Below, one piece after another: positions 22,257 to 33,955 of a stretch of DNA of 64,000 nt. The stretch's first letter is position 1. Each line of letters begins with the position of its first letter. Position numbers and translations under genes: made by a program. Below the pieces are notes generated by a model that was not told where the DNA came from, ran no database searches, and worked only from the letters and a program-made list of their open reading frames with translations. The stretch is from Botryosphaeria dothidea (lineage: Eukaryota; Ascomycota; Dothideomycetes; Botryosphaeriales; Botryosphaeriaceae), in assembly GCA_011503125.2 (NCBI GenBank), contig WWBZ02000001.1, positions 124,001 to 188,000 on the forward strand, read 5' to 3'.

Positions 22257-25017
22257 ACACTCAGAAATGTTCTCTTGTCACTTATATACCAGCTTTATTC
22301 TGCGAACAATGGACCGAAAGAGCCGCTTGACGCGCTTTTCTCGTCCCGGCATTGGAACAAAACCAAGCCATCAACTGATGATCCTATAAGGGTCTTTAAC
22401 AATTCAATGCGGCAAACAGGAATGGTTGAACTGATTTTGGACGCTCTTGACGAGTCAAAAAAGGGCAAGGACCGGGAAGAGCTTTTGCAGTGGCTATGCG
22501 AAAGAATGCATCCCGCAAGATCCAAATATTACCCACTTCGGATCATGTTGACAAGCCGAAGTGATCCGCAAGACATTATCGACAGATTCGATACGACAGT
22601 TCCTGAGAGAACTAAAGTATGCATAGAACGGGAAGCTCGCACGGTTAAAGATAACATCCGCAAATATATCCAAAAACGAATTGGAAGGGACCGCATGTTC
22701 GCAAAATGGCGGAATCGCGAACGGAACTCTGAGAGCGAAGTCGGTCTGGATTCGAGAGAAGAGTCTGGTTCTGAAGACAAATTCTATTCGGATTATGATT
22801 TCGGCTCTAGGGAAGAGTCTGCTTCCGATGAGGACTTGGATTCCGACGAGGGCTCGAACTCAGACGAGGACTCCGATTGCAATGCTGTCGAAGACGAATC
22901 TCAATGGGACCCCATCTTGATAAAGGTGAAGGATGTGCTCATCAAAATGACCGGCACAATGTAAGTCACATAAATTGCCTTAGAGCTACATGACCCCAGC
23001 TTACGAAAGGATAAAAAGGTTTCGTTGGGCTTCCCTGCAACTCGATAGCCTCGGACAACTTGGATCTTCCGCTCGGATTGAAGAAGCACTTGCGGATCTA
23101 CCAGAGGGCCTAGATGAGGTTTATGCCCGAAGCGTCAGAGAGGTACCAAAGCGGCACATGGATGACACAACTCGGATCCTCCAGGTACTGCTGGTTTCAA
23201 ATTTACGAGTCAGCGTCAATGATATCTTAGAGATAACGAGCATCGACCTGGAAGCTCCCATAGGTCATTCTATTGACCATTCCAGAAGGTTACAGGACTT
23301 AGAGCCATTTTCAAGCTTGATGTCAAACTTGATAATCCTGACAAAGGGGCATTCCTGGATGGATGACGATTACAAGTGTCTTCAACTTGCACACTCTTCT
23401 GTGAGGGATTTGCTCTTGTCCGAAACACCCAAACCTTCATTGAAAGTCCACTTCGCGGTTATCTCCTGCAAAACAACCCTCGTACAACTTCTTCTCGCGT
23501 ATCTCAGGTCAATCCTCGTCACGAGTCCAGTGGAACTGACCTCTTCCATGGAATCATGTGCTACCTACGCTTCCTATGAATGGCGATCACAAACTAAGGT
23601 TAAGGAGGTGGAAGGAGCAACATACGATGATATTCTGAAATTCCTGCTCTTCAACAGCTCGAGGCCTTTCTCTAAGTTCTCGCATCGGGCACTTCAACTC
23701 TGTAATGGCCCTCCGCTTTACGTTGCTTGCAGGCTTGGGCTTGTATCCACTGTAGAGCGACTGTTGGTCGAAGGGTTTAATCCGAACGAAAGGAAGAAAG
23801 CTAGGCTAGTTGAAGCTGAAACACGTGCAGACTCGTACTATAAGAGAAAGCCCGTGGAATTCCGTCTGGAGGAGAGGGAACCAATTACAGACCACGATGA
23901 TAGTGAGAATGCCCTCCACATTGCCTGCAAGAAAGGGCATGAGAGAGTCGTTCGGTTGCTCCTCGACTATGGCGCCGAAGTCGATGCTCGATCGAAGGAT
24001 GTGTATGCAAGCAGGACCCCGCTGTGTTATACATGCGACTCGATTGGTAACGAAGCACAACGAGTTATTATAGCACGAATGCTGATCGACAGTGGTGCCG
24101 ACGTCAAAATTTCGAAAGGAGAGCTCGGGACTGCCTTGCACGGAGCATGCTGGCACGAAAACCTGGATCTTGCAACACTTTTGATCGAAAACGGCACCGA
24201 CGTTAATGCCCAGGCGGGACCTTTCGGATATTCCTTGACTATAGCATGCATTCATGGTAGGATGGATATTGCGGATACCTTGATTAAGAATGGGGCCGAT
24301 GTCAATGCCGAGGGCGGCCATTATCATACGGCCTTGCAGGCTGCTGCTGCGTCTGGTAGCCATTCTGTCAAGTTCATGCTTGACAATGGAGCCAATGTAA
24401 ATGTCCAAGGAGGCGTTTACGGAACCGAGCTGATCGCTGCATGCGAGAATAAAGATAAGAAAGGAGTCAAGATGCTGCTGGAACATGGTGCAGATCCCAA
24501 CCTCCAAGGAAAGAGATCCAAAAAAAAAGCCCTGATTGGAGCAATTGGAAACGGCTACAAGGACAAGAACAGATTCAAGATCGTTCGGGTGTTACTCGAG
24601 AACGGAGCAAATGTGGATTGTCCAGATGGAGAATTCGGAAGCGCATTGGGAGCAGCGATTTCCAGACCATTGTGGGATGTTGTTCAATTGCTGGTTGAGA
24701 AAGGCGCAGATTTCAATCTTCTATGGGACTGGCAGAAGGAAAAATTGCTGGAGGTCGACGGGAAGCAATTTTCCGCATTTGTGATTGAGCGATTGGAGGG
24801 CTTGGAAATATCAGAGAGGCTGAAGAAAAAGGTTGACAGAGCACGAAAACACAGAAACAGAATGAAATATGAAGAGGCTAGTTGGGGATTCCGAAGCAAG
24901 GAATATGAAACAAAGTTGTTCACAAACTTAGAAACCAGTCCATTTGATGGCTTCATTTGCGTGACAGAGTGTCTTCAATTGAGCCAGTCGGCCGACGAGG
25001 GGGCTGTGACGTCTTAA

Positions 25018-25676
25018 AGGCAGACAAGCAACTCTTCTACTCCTAATCTACATTCTTATTGTCTCGTCCCTCACTGAAAAGCTTTTTTCAAACTGTAAGC
25101 CAGATGAACCCTTTGCTACTGTAGATGGAGTTCGAGTGACAAAATATTTTAATCGGGAAGGAGAGAAAAAGACAGAAGGCCAAGGGTGTATGGGCTTATG
25201 CGAAGGGATGTGTCGAGTTGCTGGGTAAGCCGCGCGCGGGCAGCCGAATTGCAAAAATCTCGTCCCTGTGGTGGTTGGAATGCCGATGCATTTAATGACA
25301 GGTGATACTTTTCAATAATAACCATGGACAGTTAGGAAATATCCATTATATCCTTTTGTGTCAGGACTTTGCTCAATGGAATTTTCGGGCCAGTAGCTTC
25401 CAAGCCCAGCAGCTGAGCAGATCTTACCTGTTCTTTTACAGGATTCAGTTCTTAAAAATAAAAGAAAAAAAGAAAAGAAAAAAAACTCGAATCGAGTTTT
25501 CGGATGTAATACAAAGGATAAGGCTGAATATGGAGGTCATATCTGTACGGGAATTCCCACTCTCTGGCTACCTAGGCATCTTCGACCACCGCACAACAGC
25601 TGGGGTGCGGATCAGCTGTTCAACAACATTCCACAGCACTCTTCCCCAGCCACAGCCCCCAGAACCACCATATCTC
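25018..25676. other. Convergent intergenic region
   Basis: Relatively A/T-rich spacer downstream of the NLR-like gene (plus) and of the secreted-protein gene (minus). No gene is recognised. Confidence 0.5.
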
Positions 25677-26612
25677 CTACCCCGCCAAAGACTCACACGG
25701 CAAGTAGTTATACTCAATAAACGCCGTATCCACCCTCACACCTCTCACGCCATCCCACGCCCTCCCACCCCCCGTGCCACTCGGAAAAAACGGCTCGGCC
25801 GCCCACACGCTCCCCTTGACCAGCACCGGCTCAAACGGCTTCTCCGTCACCGAGGTATTGAACATGCGCACCTGGCGATCGCAGCCGCGGGCAGGATCGG
25901 CAAACGAAGGCTGATTGGTCACGTTCACGAAGAACGGCAGCGGGTACGGGGAGGAGTCGGCGGGGTGGAAGAAGGCGGTGAAGTAGGTGCTGTCGGTGGT
26001 GTTTGGGGAGGGGACGAGGAAGGGGCGGGCGGTGAAGTAGGGGGAGTGGTCGTAGGCGTCGCAGGGCGGGTCGAAGGAGGCCGGGTAGACGTTGGTGCCG
26101 TAGGCGGCGGAGCCGGCGAGGCCGAGCGAGGAGCCGGTGAGGGTCTGGTTGAGGGAGAGGCGGAAGGAGGTGTGCGAGTTGTTGAGGAGGTCGAGGAAGG
26201 GGTACTCGATGGAGGCGCGCTGGGGCGAAGGGAGTCAGTGGGTTTGGGGGGTTGAGCTGGGGTGCGGAGAGCTTACGGAGAAGTCAGGGATGTGGATGCC
26301 GCCGGCCTGGACGTCGTGATCGAGTACGGCTTGGATGATGGCGGGGTACATGTCCTTGGGGAAGTCGGGGAGCAGCTCGCGGTAGGCCGCGGTCAGGATT
26401 TTGTACTTGGGGCCGACGATGCTCTGCGCCTCCTCCAGCGTGATGGGAAGCACGGCGAGAGTGCCATTGATGGTGCCGGTGATCTGATCCGGGTAGGTGG
26501 AAGCGATGGGATTGGGTTGCGACTGGGATGTGCATCCAAGAGTAAGCTGAAGAGCGGAGGCGGGGTTGAGGCAGAGTGCCGCGGCAAGGAAAGGCAGGAT
26601 GGCGATAAGCAT
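25677..26612 (-). CDS. Secreted protein of unknown family
   Basis: Protein of 292 aa from two exons, intron 26220-26276. It starts with a clear signal peptide (MLIAILPFLAAALCLNPASA, cleavage probably after Ala20). Several N-glycosylation sequons are visible (for example NGT, NNS, NQT, NTT, NVT, NTS), with Cys pairs near the middle (PPCDAYD) and end (RGCDRQ, LPCES). No catalytic motif or transmembrane segment is recognised, so it is most likely an extracellular or wall-associated glycoprotein. The function is unknown. Confidence 0.82.
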
Positions 26613-27360
26613 GGTGGTGGACGTAGGTGTTGGAGCGAAGAGGATGAGGCAGCGGGACAGAGGCAGCAATTTGAGGGCGCGCTGGAGGAAGCTGCGACTG
26701 CGGCGTGGATGACGATGTTGTACGGCATGTCAGGAGGGATTCGTGGCTGAGGCCATTGCGCAGTGCCGCCAATGTCGAGTTTGGAGGCTGAAACTAAGCT
26801 TGATTGCTGCTAGCCTGCACGCCAATTGGGACTTTGCTGATCGCTGACGCTGCAGGCTAGACACCCGGCGCCCGGCATGGCCGTGAAAGCCGCTCGTGAT
26901 GGGGAGAAGAGGAAGGCGAGGGTTGAAGAAACGGAAACCGCAGGAGCGGCCGGCATTTGTTTTTGTGTTTTCCCCTTCCGGCAAGGCCGCAGCCCTCGTG
27001 CCCGGCGATCCGCACGCGCTCCAGGCACACGCTGCGTAGCGCAAACCTTGCTTGCTGGGGTTGCGGCCGTAGGACGAGGCCTCGGAGCCTCACCAGTGCA
27101 CATGTCAGCTTTGTCTTGCCCCAGTCGGAGGCTGCGGGAGGCGGAACCCTGGTGATCCCCGGGCTCAGCCTGTCTCATCCCCGCATTTCTCACGCTTAAC
27201 CAGCCATGACTCGCGAGAGCTCCGATGCCGAGCGTCTCCGTCAGCTAAATCTCACCTCACTTCCTTCCATGTTATTACTGCCTCTTCCCTCCCTCCCTCC
27301 CTCCCTCCCTCTCTCCTCTCCTCTCTTCTCTTCTCTCTGCATCCGAGCCCATCCGCAACC
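26613..27360. promoter_or_regulatory. Divergent promoter region with CT-rich leader
   Basis: 748 bp between divergent start codons of the secreted-protein gene and the membrane-protein gene. A CCTCCCTCC-type pyrimidine repeat at about 27286-27340 sits directly upstream of the 27361 ATG, as in many fungal promoters and leaders. Confidence 0.55.
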
Positions 27361-28569
27361 ATGGTCAACCTCAACCTCTCCACCACCATCCTGCTGCCCG
27401 CCCTGGCCGCCGCCGGCGTCGTGACCACCATGGTCTTCAGCGTCAACAACGGCATGTTCCCCAAAATCACCGAAATCATCGAGGACCCCAATGCCACCAC
27501 CTTCCCGGGCACCGACGTCGCCTTCTCGCGCGAGTGGACCGGCGTCGCCGCCCTCGACAAGCAGCTCACCGTGCTCCTGATTTTCTTCTACCAGCTGCTC
27601 GACGGCGAATATCCCTCCGCCACCCTCCAAGTCGTGCACTTCTTCGGCCAGATGGGCTCCTTCTGGACGCTGATCCAGCTCGAGGCCAAGCGCGAAGGCA
27701 ACAAGGGCCGCATGATCGCATAGTAAGCTCAACCCCCCTCCATTCCCATCCACACACCACAGCTGATCCCGGCCCCCAGCACGACCCTCTTCGGCCTCGT
27801 CTACCAAAACATCTCCGTCGCCATCACCATCCCCGTCTGGGCCCTCCTCCACCTCCTCACCCTCCCACCAACCAACTCCGCCACCCTCCGCGCCCGCCTC
27901 TCCGTCGCCCCCGACGCGGCCCGCCTGCTCCCCTGGGCCATGTTCCTCGGCTACATGCTGCCCTCGTTCGCCATGGTCGCGCCCTCGCCCTACCAGCAGG
28001 CGCTCATCACCCTCTGGCAGCCGTTCCCGCTGTGGGTGACGCTGATCGCCACGCTCGTCCTGCGGCCGCTCTTCTCCTCCTCCTCCTCCTCCTCCCCGTC
28101 AACCCTCACGCCGCAACAATCATACGCCGCAGCCTCCTCCGCCCACCTCTTCGCCCTCCTCCTCGCCGCCATCCCCCACGCCGCCGCCCTCTCCATTTCC
28201 CTGGCTGCCCACTTCTTCCCCCAGCTGTTCGCCCCCGCGACCGCGGCGTCCTTGCACCCCGCGCGCGTCTTCCTGCCCAAGCTCTCGACCGACCCCGCGG
28301 CCGCCGCCGTGCCGCTGGCCGAAGGCGTGCTGCGGTTCATGCAGTGGGACGAGGCGGTCAGCACGGCGGCGACGGTGGTGTGGGCGGCGACGGTGTACCT
28401 GCGGGACACGCGGATCAGCGGGGGCGGCGGGCGGTTCGGGATCGTCGGGGTGGCGGTGCGGGCGGTGGGGTGGACGGCTGTGGGGGGCCCGGCGGCGGCG
28501 GCGGTGGCGTTGGTGTGGGCGAGGGATGAGGTTGTTTTTGGATCTGGGTCAGAGGGCAAGAGGGGGTGA
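27361..28569 (+). CDS. Polytopic membrane protein of unknown function
   Basis: 383 aa from two exons, intron 27723-27779. Hydrophobic segments at the N terminus (ILLPALAAAGVVTTMVFSV), around LTVLLIFFYQLL, TLFGLVYQNISVAITIPVWA, AMFLGYMLPSFAMV, FPLWVTLIATLVL, LFALLLAAIPHAAALSISLA and near the C terminus suggest seven or more membrane spans. A poly-Ser stretch (TCC repeat, about 28075-28100) lies in a loop. I do not recognise the family. An alternative end exists: a splice from GTGAGT at about 28566 to an acceptor at about 28699 would add a hydrophilic tail ending at a TAG at 28794-28796. Confidence 0.8.
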
Positions 28570-28792
28570 GTTCTTGTTCTTTTTTCTAATTGGCGGTCTG
28601 GGTGGTGGGTTGGCTGGTTGGACGGTCAGGGCGATGGTTCACTGAAGGGAAACTATGCTTGCGCAATGGCTGATTGTTTGTTTTTGCGGTATACCTTAGA
28701 GGAGCAGTCAACGCAGGAATTGAAGACTACTTCCTCCTGGACATGATGAAGTACATCAAACCAGACATCGAGCTCCAAAACGCGTTTCCCCC

Positions 28793-30793
28793 TTAGTGAA
28801 ACCTCGGCTTAAACAGCCTGTCCTTCCCCCTCCTCAACAGCCTCTTACTCTCCGTACTGTTATACGGATTGGGCGCGTTCAGCGTCGTGTTGTACGTCGC
28901 ATCCGTCGGCAGCACCTCGAGCTGGACCGTCGCATTGCCCTCCCTAAACTCGCTCGTCGGCGTGCCCACCGTCACATACGACGCGTCGACCACCTCCACC
29001 TTGCCCGTCGCCAGATCGACGCCCTTCAGCGCGCGCTCGAACAGCTCGAGCGAGGCCAGCGGCTGGTAGAAGGGCACCTCATGCCCACTCTCGTAGATGC
29101 GCACGAACGCGAACAGGCCGGCCTGGCGCACCTGGCCGTGGGCGACGCCGTCGCTGGTCTCGAGGTCGACGAAGCCGGCGTCTTCGTACGACGGCGCGCC
29201 GACCAGTTCCGCGACGGCCTGGCCGCCCAGCCAGTTGCAGTTGTAGTCGGCGTCGCCAAAGTACAGGACGACCGAGACGTTGCGGGCGAGCAGCTTGGCG
29301 ACGTCCTCGACCGTGTTCATGCGGCGGTCGTCGTCGCCGGTGGTGCCGAAGGCCGTCGAGACGGCGGAGTTGGACTCGGAGAAGTTGACGTAGGCGCCGA
29401 TGGCGGACTGGACGGCCGGCGTGTTGAGGTAGTCGACGTAGAAGGAGTAGGGGAACGGGTCGGGCGTCAGCTCGCGGAAGTCGTACTCGTCGCGGCCGGC
29501 GTAGATGTCGTACAGGTTCTCGACCTCGGCGTAGCAGAAGTTGTCGGCGGACGAGCAGACCTCGTTGAGGCCGGAGGTGTAGCAGGCCACCGTCTGGTCG
29601 TAGCAGTTGCCTGCGCCGTAAAGATTGTTGTACCACAAGTCCGCGACCGTGTCGTTGAAGGGCTGGTAGTCGTACGTGTTGCCCGGGTAGATGGAGAAGT
29701 TGTAGTAGGCTTGGTACTGCGTGAGCGGGTCGAACCAGCCGTTGCCGATCAGGACGCTCTGCAGGTCGATGTGCACGGCGTCGGAGATGTTCTTGGCGTT
29801 CTGCTCCTCGATGTACTCTGTAGGCTTGTTAGGGGCTGTTCTAGCTGCTGCGTGTTTCCTCCTATTTCATGTTCAAACATCTTTTTTTTTTTCTTTCTTT
29901 CTTTCTTTCTTTCTTTCTCTTCCACTCTCTTTCTTCAGTACTTGGGAACTACTCACCGCTGAAGACGGGAGCGTAGTGGCCACCATAACTCTCCGTCGTA
30001 AAGTGGAAGCCGTTCTGAGCATACTCCGGGAAGGCTCCGATGAAACCCTGCAGCGTCTTCCAGAAGTTCGGAGCAGCATTGTCGGTCGAATTGGCCGTCA
30101 GCGTCAAGTTCGGGTACGAGTACGTTCCGCAGTCGGCCGCGTAATCCGGGCAGGTGGCGCTCGGGAGGACGACGATGTTGCCCTGCTCGGAGGTATACGC
30201 GGGCACGGGGATCGAGTAGGAGAAGCCGACCTGGGTGGGCTGGTCGATGAAGATCTGCGGTGTTGCGAGTCAGGAATGCGGTGTTTTCTTCGAGCCTCAT
30301 ATCTACGCCGGATACGCACCATGTTGCTGGCGTTGCTCCACGAATACGGGTTGTTGTAGACATTTCCGTCAATGTCGACGCCGCAAGGGCCCAGCTCCTG
30401 GAACAAGCCAATCATCGAACTGCTGCCGGGGCCGCCATTGATCCAGACGGTGAGCGGAGCGGTCGTCGGGTCCTGGTTGCGCGCCTCGAAGAACCACCTT
30501 GGGGAGAATTGTCTCAGCAACCATGGCTTCCACAGTTGGTTGTAAAAGAAAAGATTACCAGAAGACATGCTGGTCCTCGGCCACGTCGGCGTATCCCGAG
30601 TAGCTCTTGACGTCGGGATCCTGCTCGCAGATGCCGGTAGGGACCTGGTCACGCACGGCGCGTCAGCCAATGGGTCGAAATGCTGGCGGACAACAACAGC
30701 ACCTACCTCCTTGTACCGCACATTGACGCCGGCAGCACCCTTCTTGAGGGTCAGGTTCTGCGGGGCGGTCACGAACTGGGCCGAGACGTGGGG

Positions 30794-30841
<48 letters not shown>

Positions 30842-30853
30842 CGTCGACGGCAT
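28793..30853 (-). CDS. Secreted serine carboxypeptidase (peptidase family S10)
   Basis: 577 aa from five exons; introns 30645-30706, 30498-30558, 30255-30319, 29818-29956. The signal peptide contains an unusually long Ala run. Family signatures: [12 protein letters not shown] (oxyanion region), the nucleophile in [11 protein letters not shown] (Ser226), the Asp motif [12 protein letters not shown] (about 424-428) and the catalytic His in [11 protein letters not shown] (about 482). Many N-x-S/T sequons fit secretion or vacuolar delivery. It removes C-terminal residues from peptides at acidic pH. The 139-bp fourth intron is the longest of the gene and carries a TTTC microsatellite. All catalytic residues are present. 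Confidence 0.96.
29885..29923. repeat. T-run and (TTTC)n microsatellite in carboxypeptidase intron
   Basis: A T tract followed by about six TTTC units on the plus strand, entirely inside the fourth intron of the carboxypeptidase gene. Confidence 0.85.
30799..30832. repeat. (GGC)n trinucleotide run encoding poly-Ala
   Basis: GGC/GCC repeats inside the signal-peptide codons of the carboxypeptidase, giving about a dozen consecutive alanines. Confidence 0.85.
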
Positions 30854-31890
30854 GGTGGAGGCGGAGAGGAAGCGCTGGGGACGGCATTGGAGCAGCGGGC
30901 GGAAGGGGAAATATGTACACAAACGGCGAAGAGCTCCATGACGAGAGGGCGCGTCAGCTTCCAGTCCGTGCAGCATTGCGGCGGCGGCGTCCAAGCGGCG
31001 ATAAGCAACGGTGATTCAGGAACGCCTCAGGCCCGCATCAGGCAGGTCGTATCCCCGGAGAAGCTCTGTCAAGCTCGCGCCGCGCCGTGCTTGGGCCTGG
31101 AGCTTGCCGTCCGCCGTTTCCCGGCTTTCGCATGGCCCTGTCGTCAGTCTGCATGCGCCGCCGGGTCTGCGTTGTTTCGTTTGCTTTTTCCATGGCACGC
31201 TGCTGGCTGCGTACCTGACGCGACCGACTTGCCGGGTGCGGATCTCAGGCACGCTGTAGATCCGTCGCCCGCTGCATCGGGCATTCCCGACGCAAACTCC
31301 CGGAATGGCCTTTGCATCTTAACCTCCCCTGTGGCGAGGAAATACCGCGTCCATCGCCAGACTTCACAACACAGTCCCGAATACACATATGCAGGGTGCC
31401 GCCGCAATCCAGACATGAATTGGAAAGCACAGCTAGACGCCACCACAGCACCCGTAACCGTACCACCGGGTGGAACTTCGTGATCCACCTCGACCATGCC
31501 CACCGAACGTGAGGAGTCCGGACTGTCTCCCCATCCGTGGACTCGTGAAGCAGCTGACTTTCCTCGAGCTATCTCCGGGTAATCCCACAGTGCATTCAAG
31601 CGAGATGATCACGGAGAGAAACATCTGAGATCAAGGTTGCAAAGACGAGAAGAAGACCTGCAGCCATATGAATTGCTAGCGTATTAACAATATAAAGTGA
31701 CGCCGAACCGCGAGTCATTGTCCGACGCGAGTCGCTGGCACTTCGCACTTCCGCCAGCTTCCTCACACACCGAAAGTCCTTCCGAAGCACCTCATTGAAG
31801 TTTTTACTCGTTGGATTCGATCGCTGTGCGATGCAAGACGCTGAAAGTACAAACTGAAAGTAGCCCATCGTTGCTTTCGTTCCCAACTGA
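30854..31890. other. Intergenic, promoter side of carboxypeptidase
   Basis: About 1.04 kb upstream of the carboxypeptidase gene and downstream of the methyltransferase gene. Open frames here have no family-like sequence and no support. Confidence 0.5.
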
Positions 31891-33251
31891 TCAATGCAGG
31901 GGCTTCTGCGCGTACACGACATGCCTGGCCAACCGTCAGCAACCCTTTCCCTGGAAATTACTCGTACGCGGCACATACATGTTGTGCTGCAGCCTCATCC
32001 TCGGATTCTTCAACTCCTCCCGCAGCTTCGCAAGCAGAACCTGCACCTCCTCGGCCGTCCATCCGCGGAGCTGGGTCAGGGTGCGCAGAGAGATGGCCTC
32101 CAGGCCTTCCAGGAACTGGACGAGGTCGAACACGCCAATCTCCTTGAGCTTCTTGTCCTTGGGCCAGGTGCCGGTGGGAATGGGAAGCAGCCTGTGCGTG
32201 ACGTTGGCAAAGCCGGCGTCCTCGACCCAGCCCTTGAGCTTCGCGCCGGGCTCCGGGTCGAAGCCGGCGCCGGTGATGCCCGCGATGAGCTCGTCGCACC
32301 ACCGGTCGAGCGGCGAGCCGGGAGCGAAGTCGCCGCCGTGCGTGTAGAAGCGCATCTCGAAGTCCTGGAACTCCACCCATCCGCCCGGCTTGGTGTGCCT
32401 GCGGGCATGTCAGCACGTGCGGCGCCGTCCTGGGGGGTTGAGAAGCGCACTGGAAGGCCTGCTGCATCAGACGCGGCCAGTTTTTCAGGGACCCCGCCAT
32501 GAAGCGGCAGTGGATGTAGTCGAATGGCGTGCTGTGCAGCCAGTCGTCTTCCACATCGTCGATCTCGAATTTGACATTCGGTGGCACGCTGGACGACGTG
32601 AGTATTGCTCTTCCACCGCTCCCTGCCAACGAAACTCACAAAGCTGGCTGGACAGGGCTCAGGTCGTTTCCGATGATCTGAACAGAGTGGCAATTTAGTT
32701 CTTGGTGATCCTTTCTTTCGTCTGGCGGCAGCGTACTTCGGCAGAAGGATTCATCTCGGCCATCTCAATGGCCCAAATTCCGGTACCCGCGCCGATGTCC
32801 AGAATGCGTTGTGGCGATTTGCCAATTGGAGCGAGGTGGAGGTTGCCATCGCAGCGCAGGAGGACAATGTGGTGGTACAGGTCGAGGCGATCCAGTTCGC
32901 GTTCATCGTTGGGCAGGTAGTAGGCTTGCGGCATTGGTGTGAGCAAGCGCAGAACAAAGTGAGCGGCGAGGGTACCTTTGTCCTTGAATTCCGCGTGGTA
33001 TCTGCGACCGTTCTCGTACTTGTACTCGAGGATGCTCGATTTCAGCGATGTCGTGTAGCTCTGCCTGCGACAGACGTCAGGTGTGTGCCTCAGGTTTGTT
33101 GTGTGAGGTGAAGGCGTACGAGTCATCTCCCAGCGCAGACTCTTGGCCGTCCAAGGCTTCCTGTGATGTGAATTAACCAGGTGTCGCAAAGCGGGCGGAT
33201 TGGCCGTACAGGGTCGAGCTCGATCACGTCGCTGGGCAGTGGGTCGGCCAT
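31891..33251 (-). CDS. LaeA-like SAM-dependent methyltransferase
   Basis: 329 aa from eight exons; introns 33161-33209, 33065-33119, 32925-32975, 32678-32736, 32589-32639, 32399-32450, 31925-31978. The layout is that of fungal UMTA/LaeA-like class I methyltransferases: acidic N terminus, SSILEYKYENGRRYHA, YYLPNDERELDRLDLYHH, SAM motif I ILDIGAGTGIWAIEMA, then GNDLSPVQPAFVPPNVKFEI, FDYIHCRFM, PGGWVEFQDFE and a C terminus ending HVVYAQKPLH. Close relatives include regulators of secondary metabolism and many uncharacterised enzymes; the sequence does not show which. It lies about 13 kb from the last cluster gene, so a role in the PKS cluster is speculative. Confidence 0.93.
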
Positions 33252-33955
33252 GTTGCGGGAGCTGGGATGTCTGTTCCTTCAGGATGCAAGCAAGATAGAG
33301 GCGGACCGGGGAGGGCGCGGGGTTGAGGTTAAAGGGAGTTTGCGTATGCGGCGCGTGCGGCGCAGTTTGCAGACAGAAAGCGCAGCTCGTGCAGGTGGAG
33401 AGGGTGGAGCGGTGGCCTGCCAAATGCAACGCAGACGCGGAGCCACGACAGCTCCTGCCCTTCACGATCGAAACAGCCGACTGCATATGTGAAGTCGGCG
33501 AGGCCTTACCTCTCAATGGACGCTCCTGCCATACTAGTTCCTGCTGTGGTCGGTGGCGTGCGGGCCTGACTCGAGGTACCTCCAGCTGTCGTGTTGGCTC
33601 CGACGGTGTGGAACCCGGTGGCCCCCACGCCGTGCGATTCACCGGGTCACTGCGCTTTGACGACAAAACGAGACCCAGTCCAGCCTCGTTTGTCTTGGGG
33701 AAAAAAGAAAAACCGACGAGTGCCAAGGAAGATGCGTACTCTCACTGCTCATGTGACCTCGACTTTCATCTTCTGCATCACAGTTTTGTCCAGCCAGTCA
33801 CATCTTGTGCTTTCACGTCCTCTCTTCTGATTTGGCAAGTTGATCTTATTCCAGCGTAGAAATTCCGGACCAAACGCCAAAAACCCGCGGTATGTCGACT
33901 CACAACGCCCTGTTCCACCCACTATCCCCACGACGCTCTTCGGCCAGGCTAAGGA
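33252..33955. other. Intergenic upstream of the methyltransferase
   Basis: 704 bp upstream of the methyltransferase and downstream of the 91-aa protein gene. No gene is seen. Confidence 0.5.

Larger units (their letters stand above)
20759..25017 (+). pseudogene. NLR-like protein gene: PNP_UDP - NACHT - ankyrin repeats, with two in-frame nonsense codons
   Basis: Three exons (20759-21875, 21940-22960, 23019-25017; introns 64 and 58 bp) give a continuous 1378-codon frame apart from TAG at 21755-21757 (codon 333) and TAA at 22254-22256 (codon 478). Domains: nucleoside-phosphorylase-like effector ([55 protein letters not shown]); NACHT with Walker A GPSGCGKT at codons 442-449 and Walker B-like LILDALDE; a Ser/Asp/Glu-rich insertion (about 22725-22900); the MFRWASLQL segment; and about nine ankyrin repeats (23700-24720). 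Such tripartite proteins belong to the fungal NLR repertoire linked to non-self recognition. Both stops sit where relatives have Trp and Gln. The start codon is tentative. Confidence 0.85.

Noticed and set aside
22250..22295. A short intron that would remove the TAA at 22254
   Set aside because: The only GT..AG pairs nearby give a 12-nt or a 40-nt intron; the first is too short and the second shifts the frame away from the conserved LIYQL sequence.
28796..29962. 388-codon plus-strand open frame
   Set aside because: Antisense to the carboxypeptidase coding exon, no family-like residues, Val/Arg-rich composition typical of a shadow frame.
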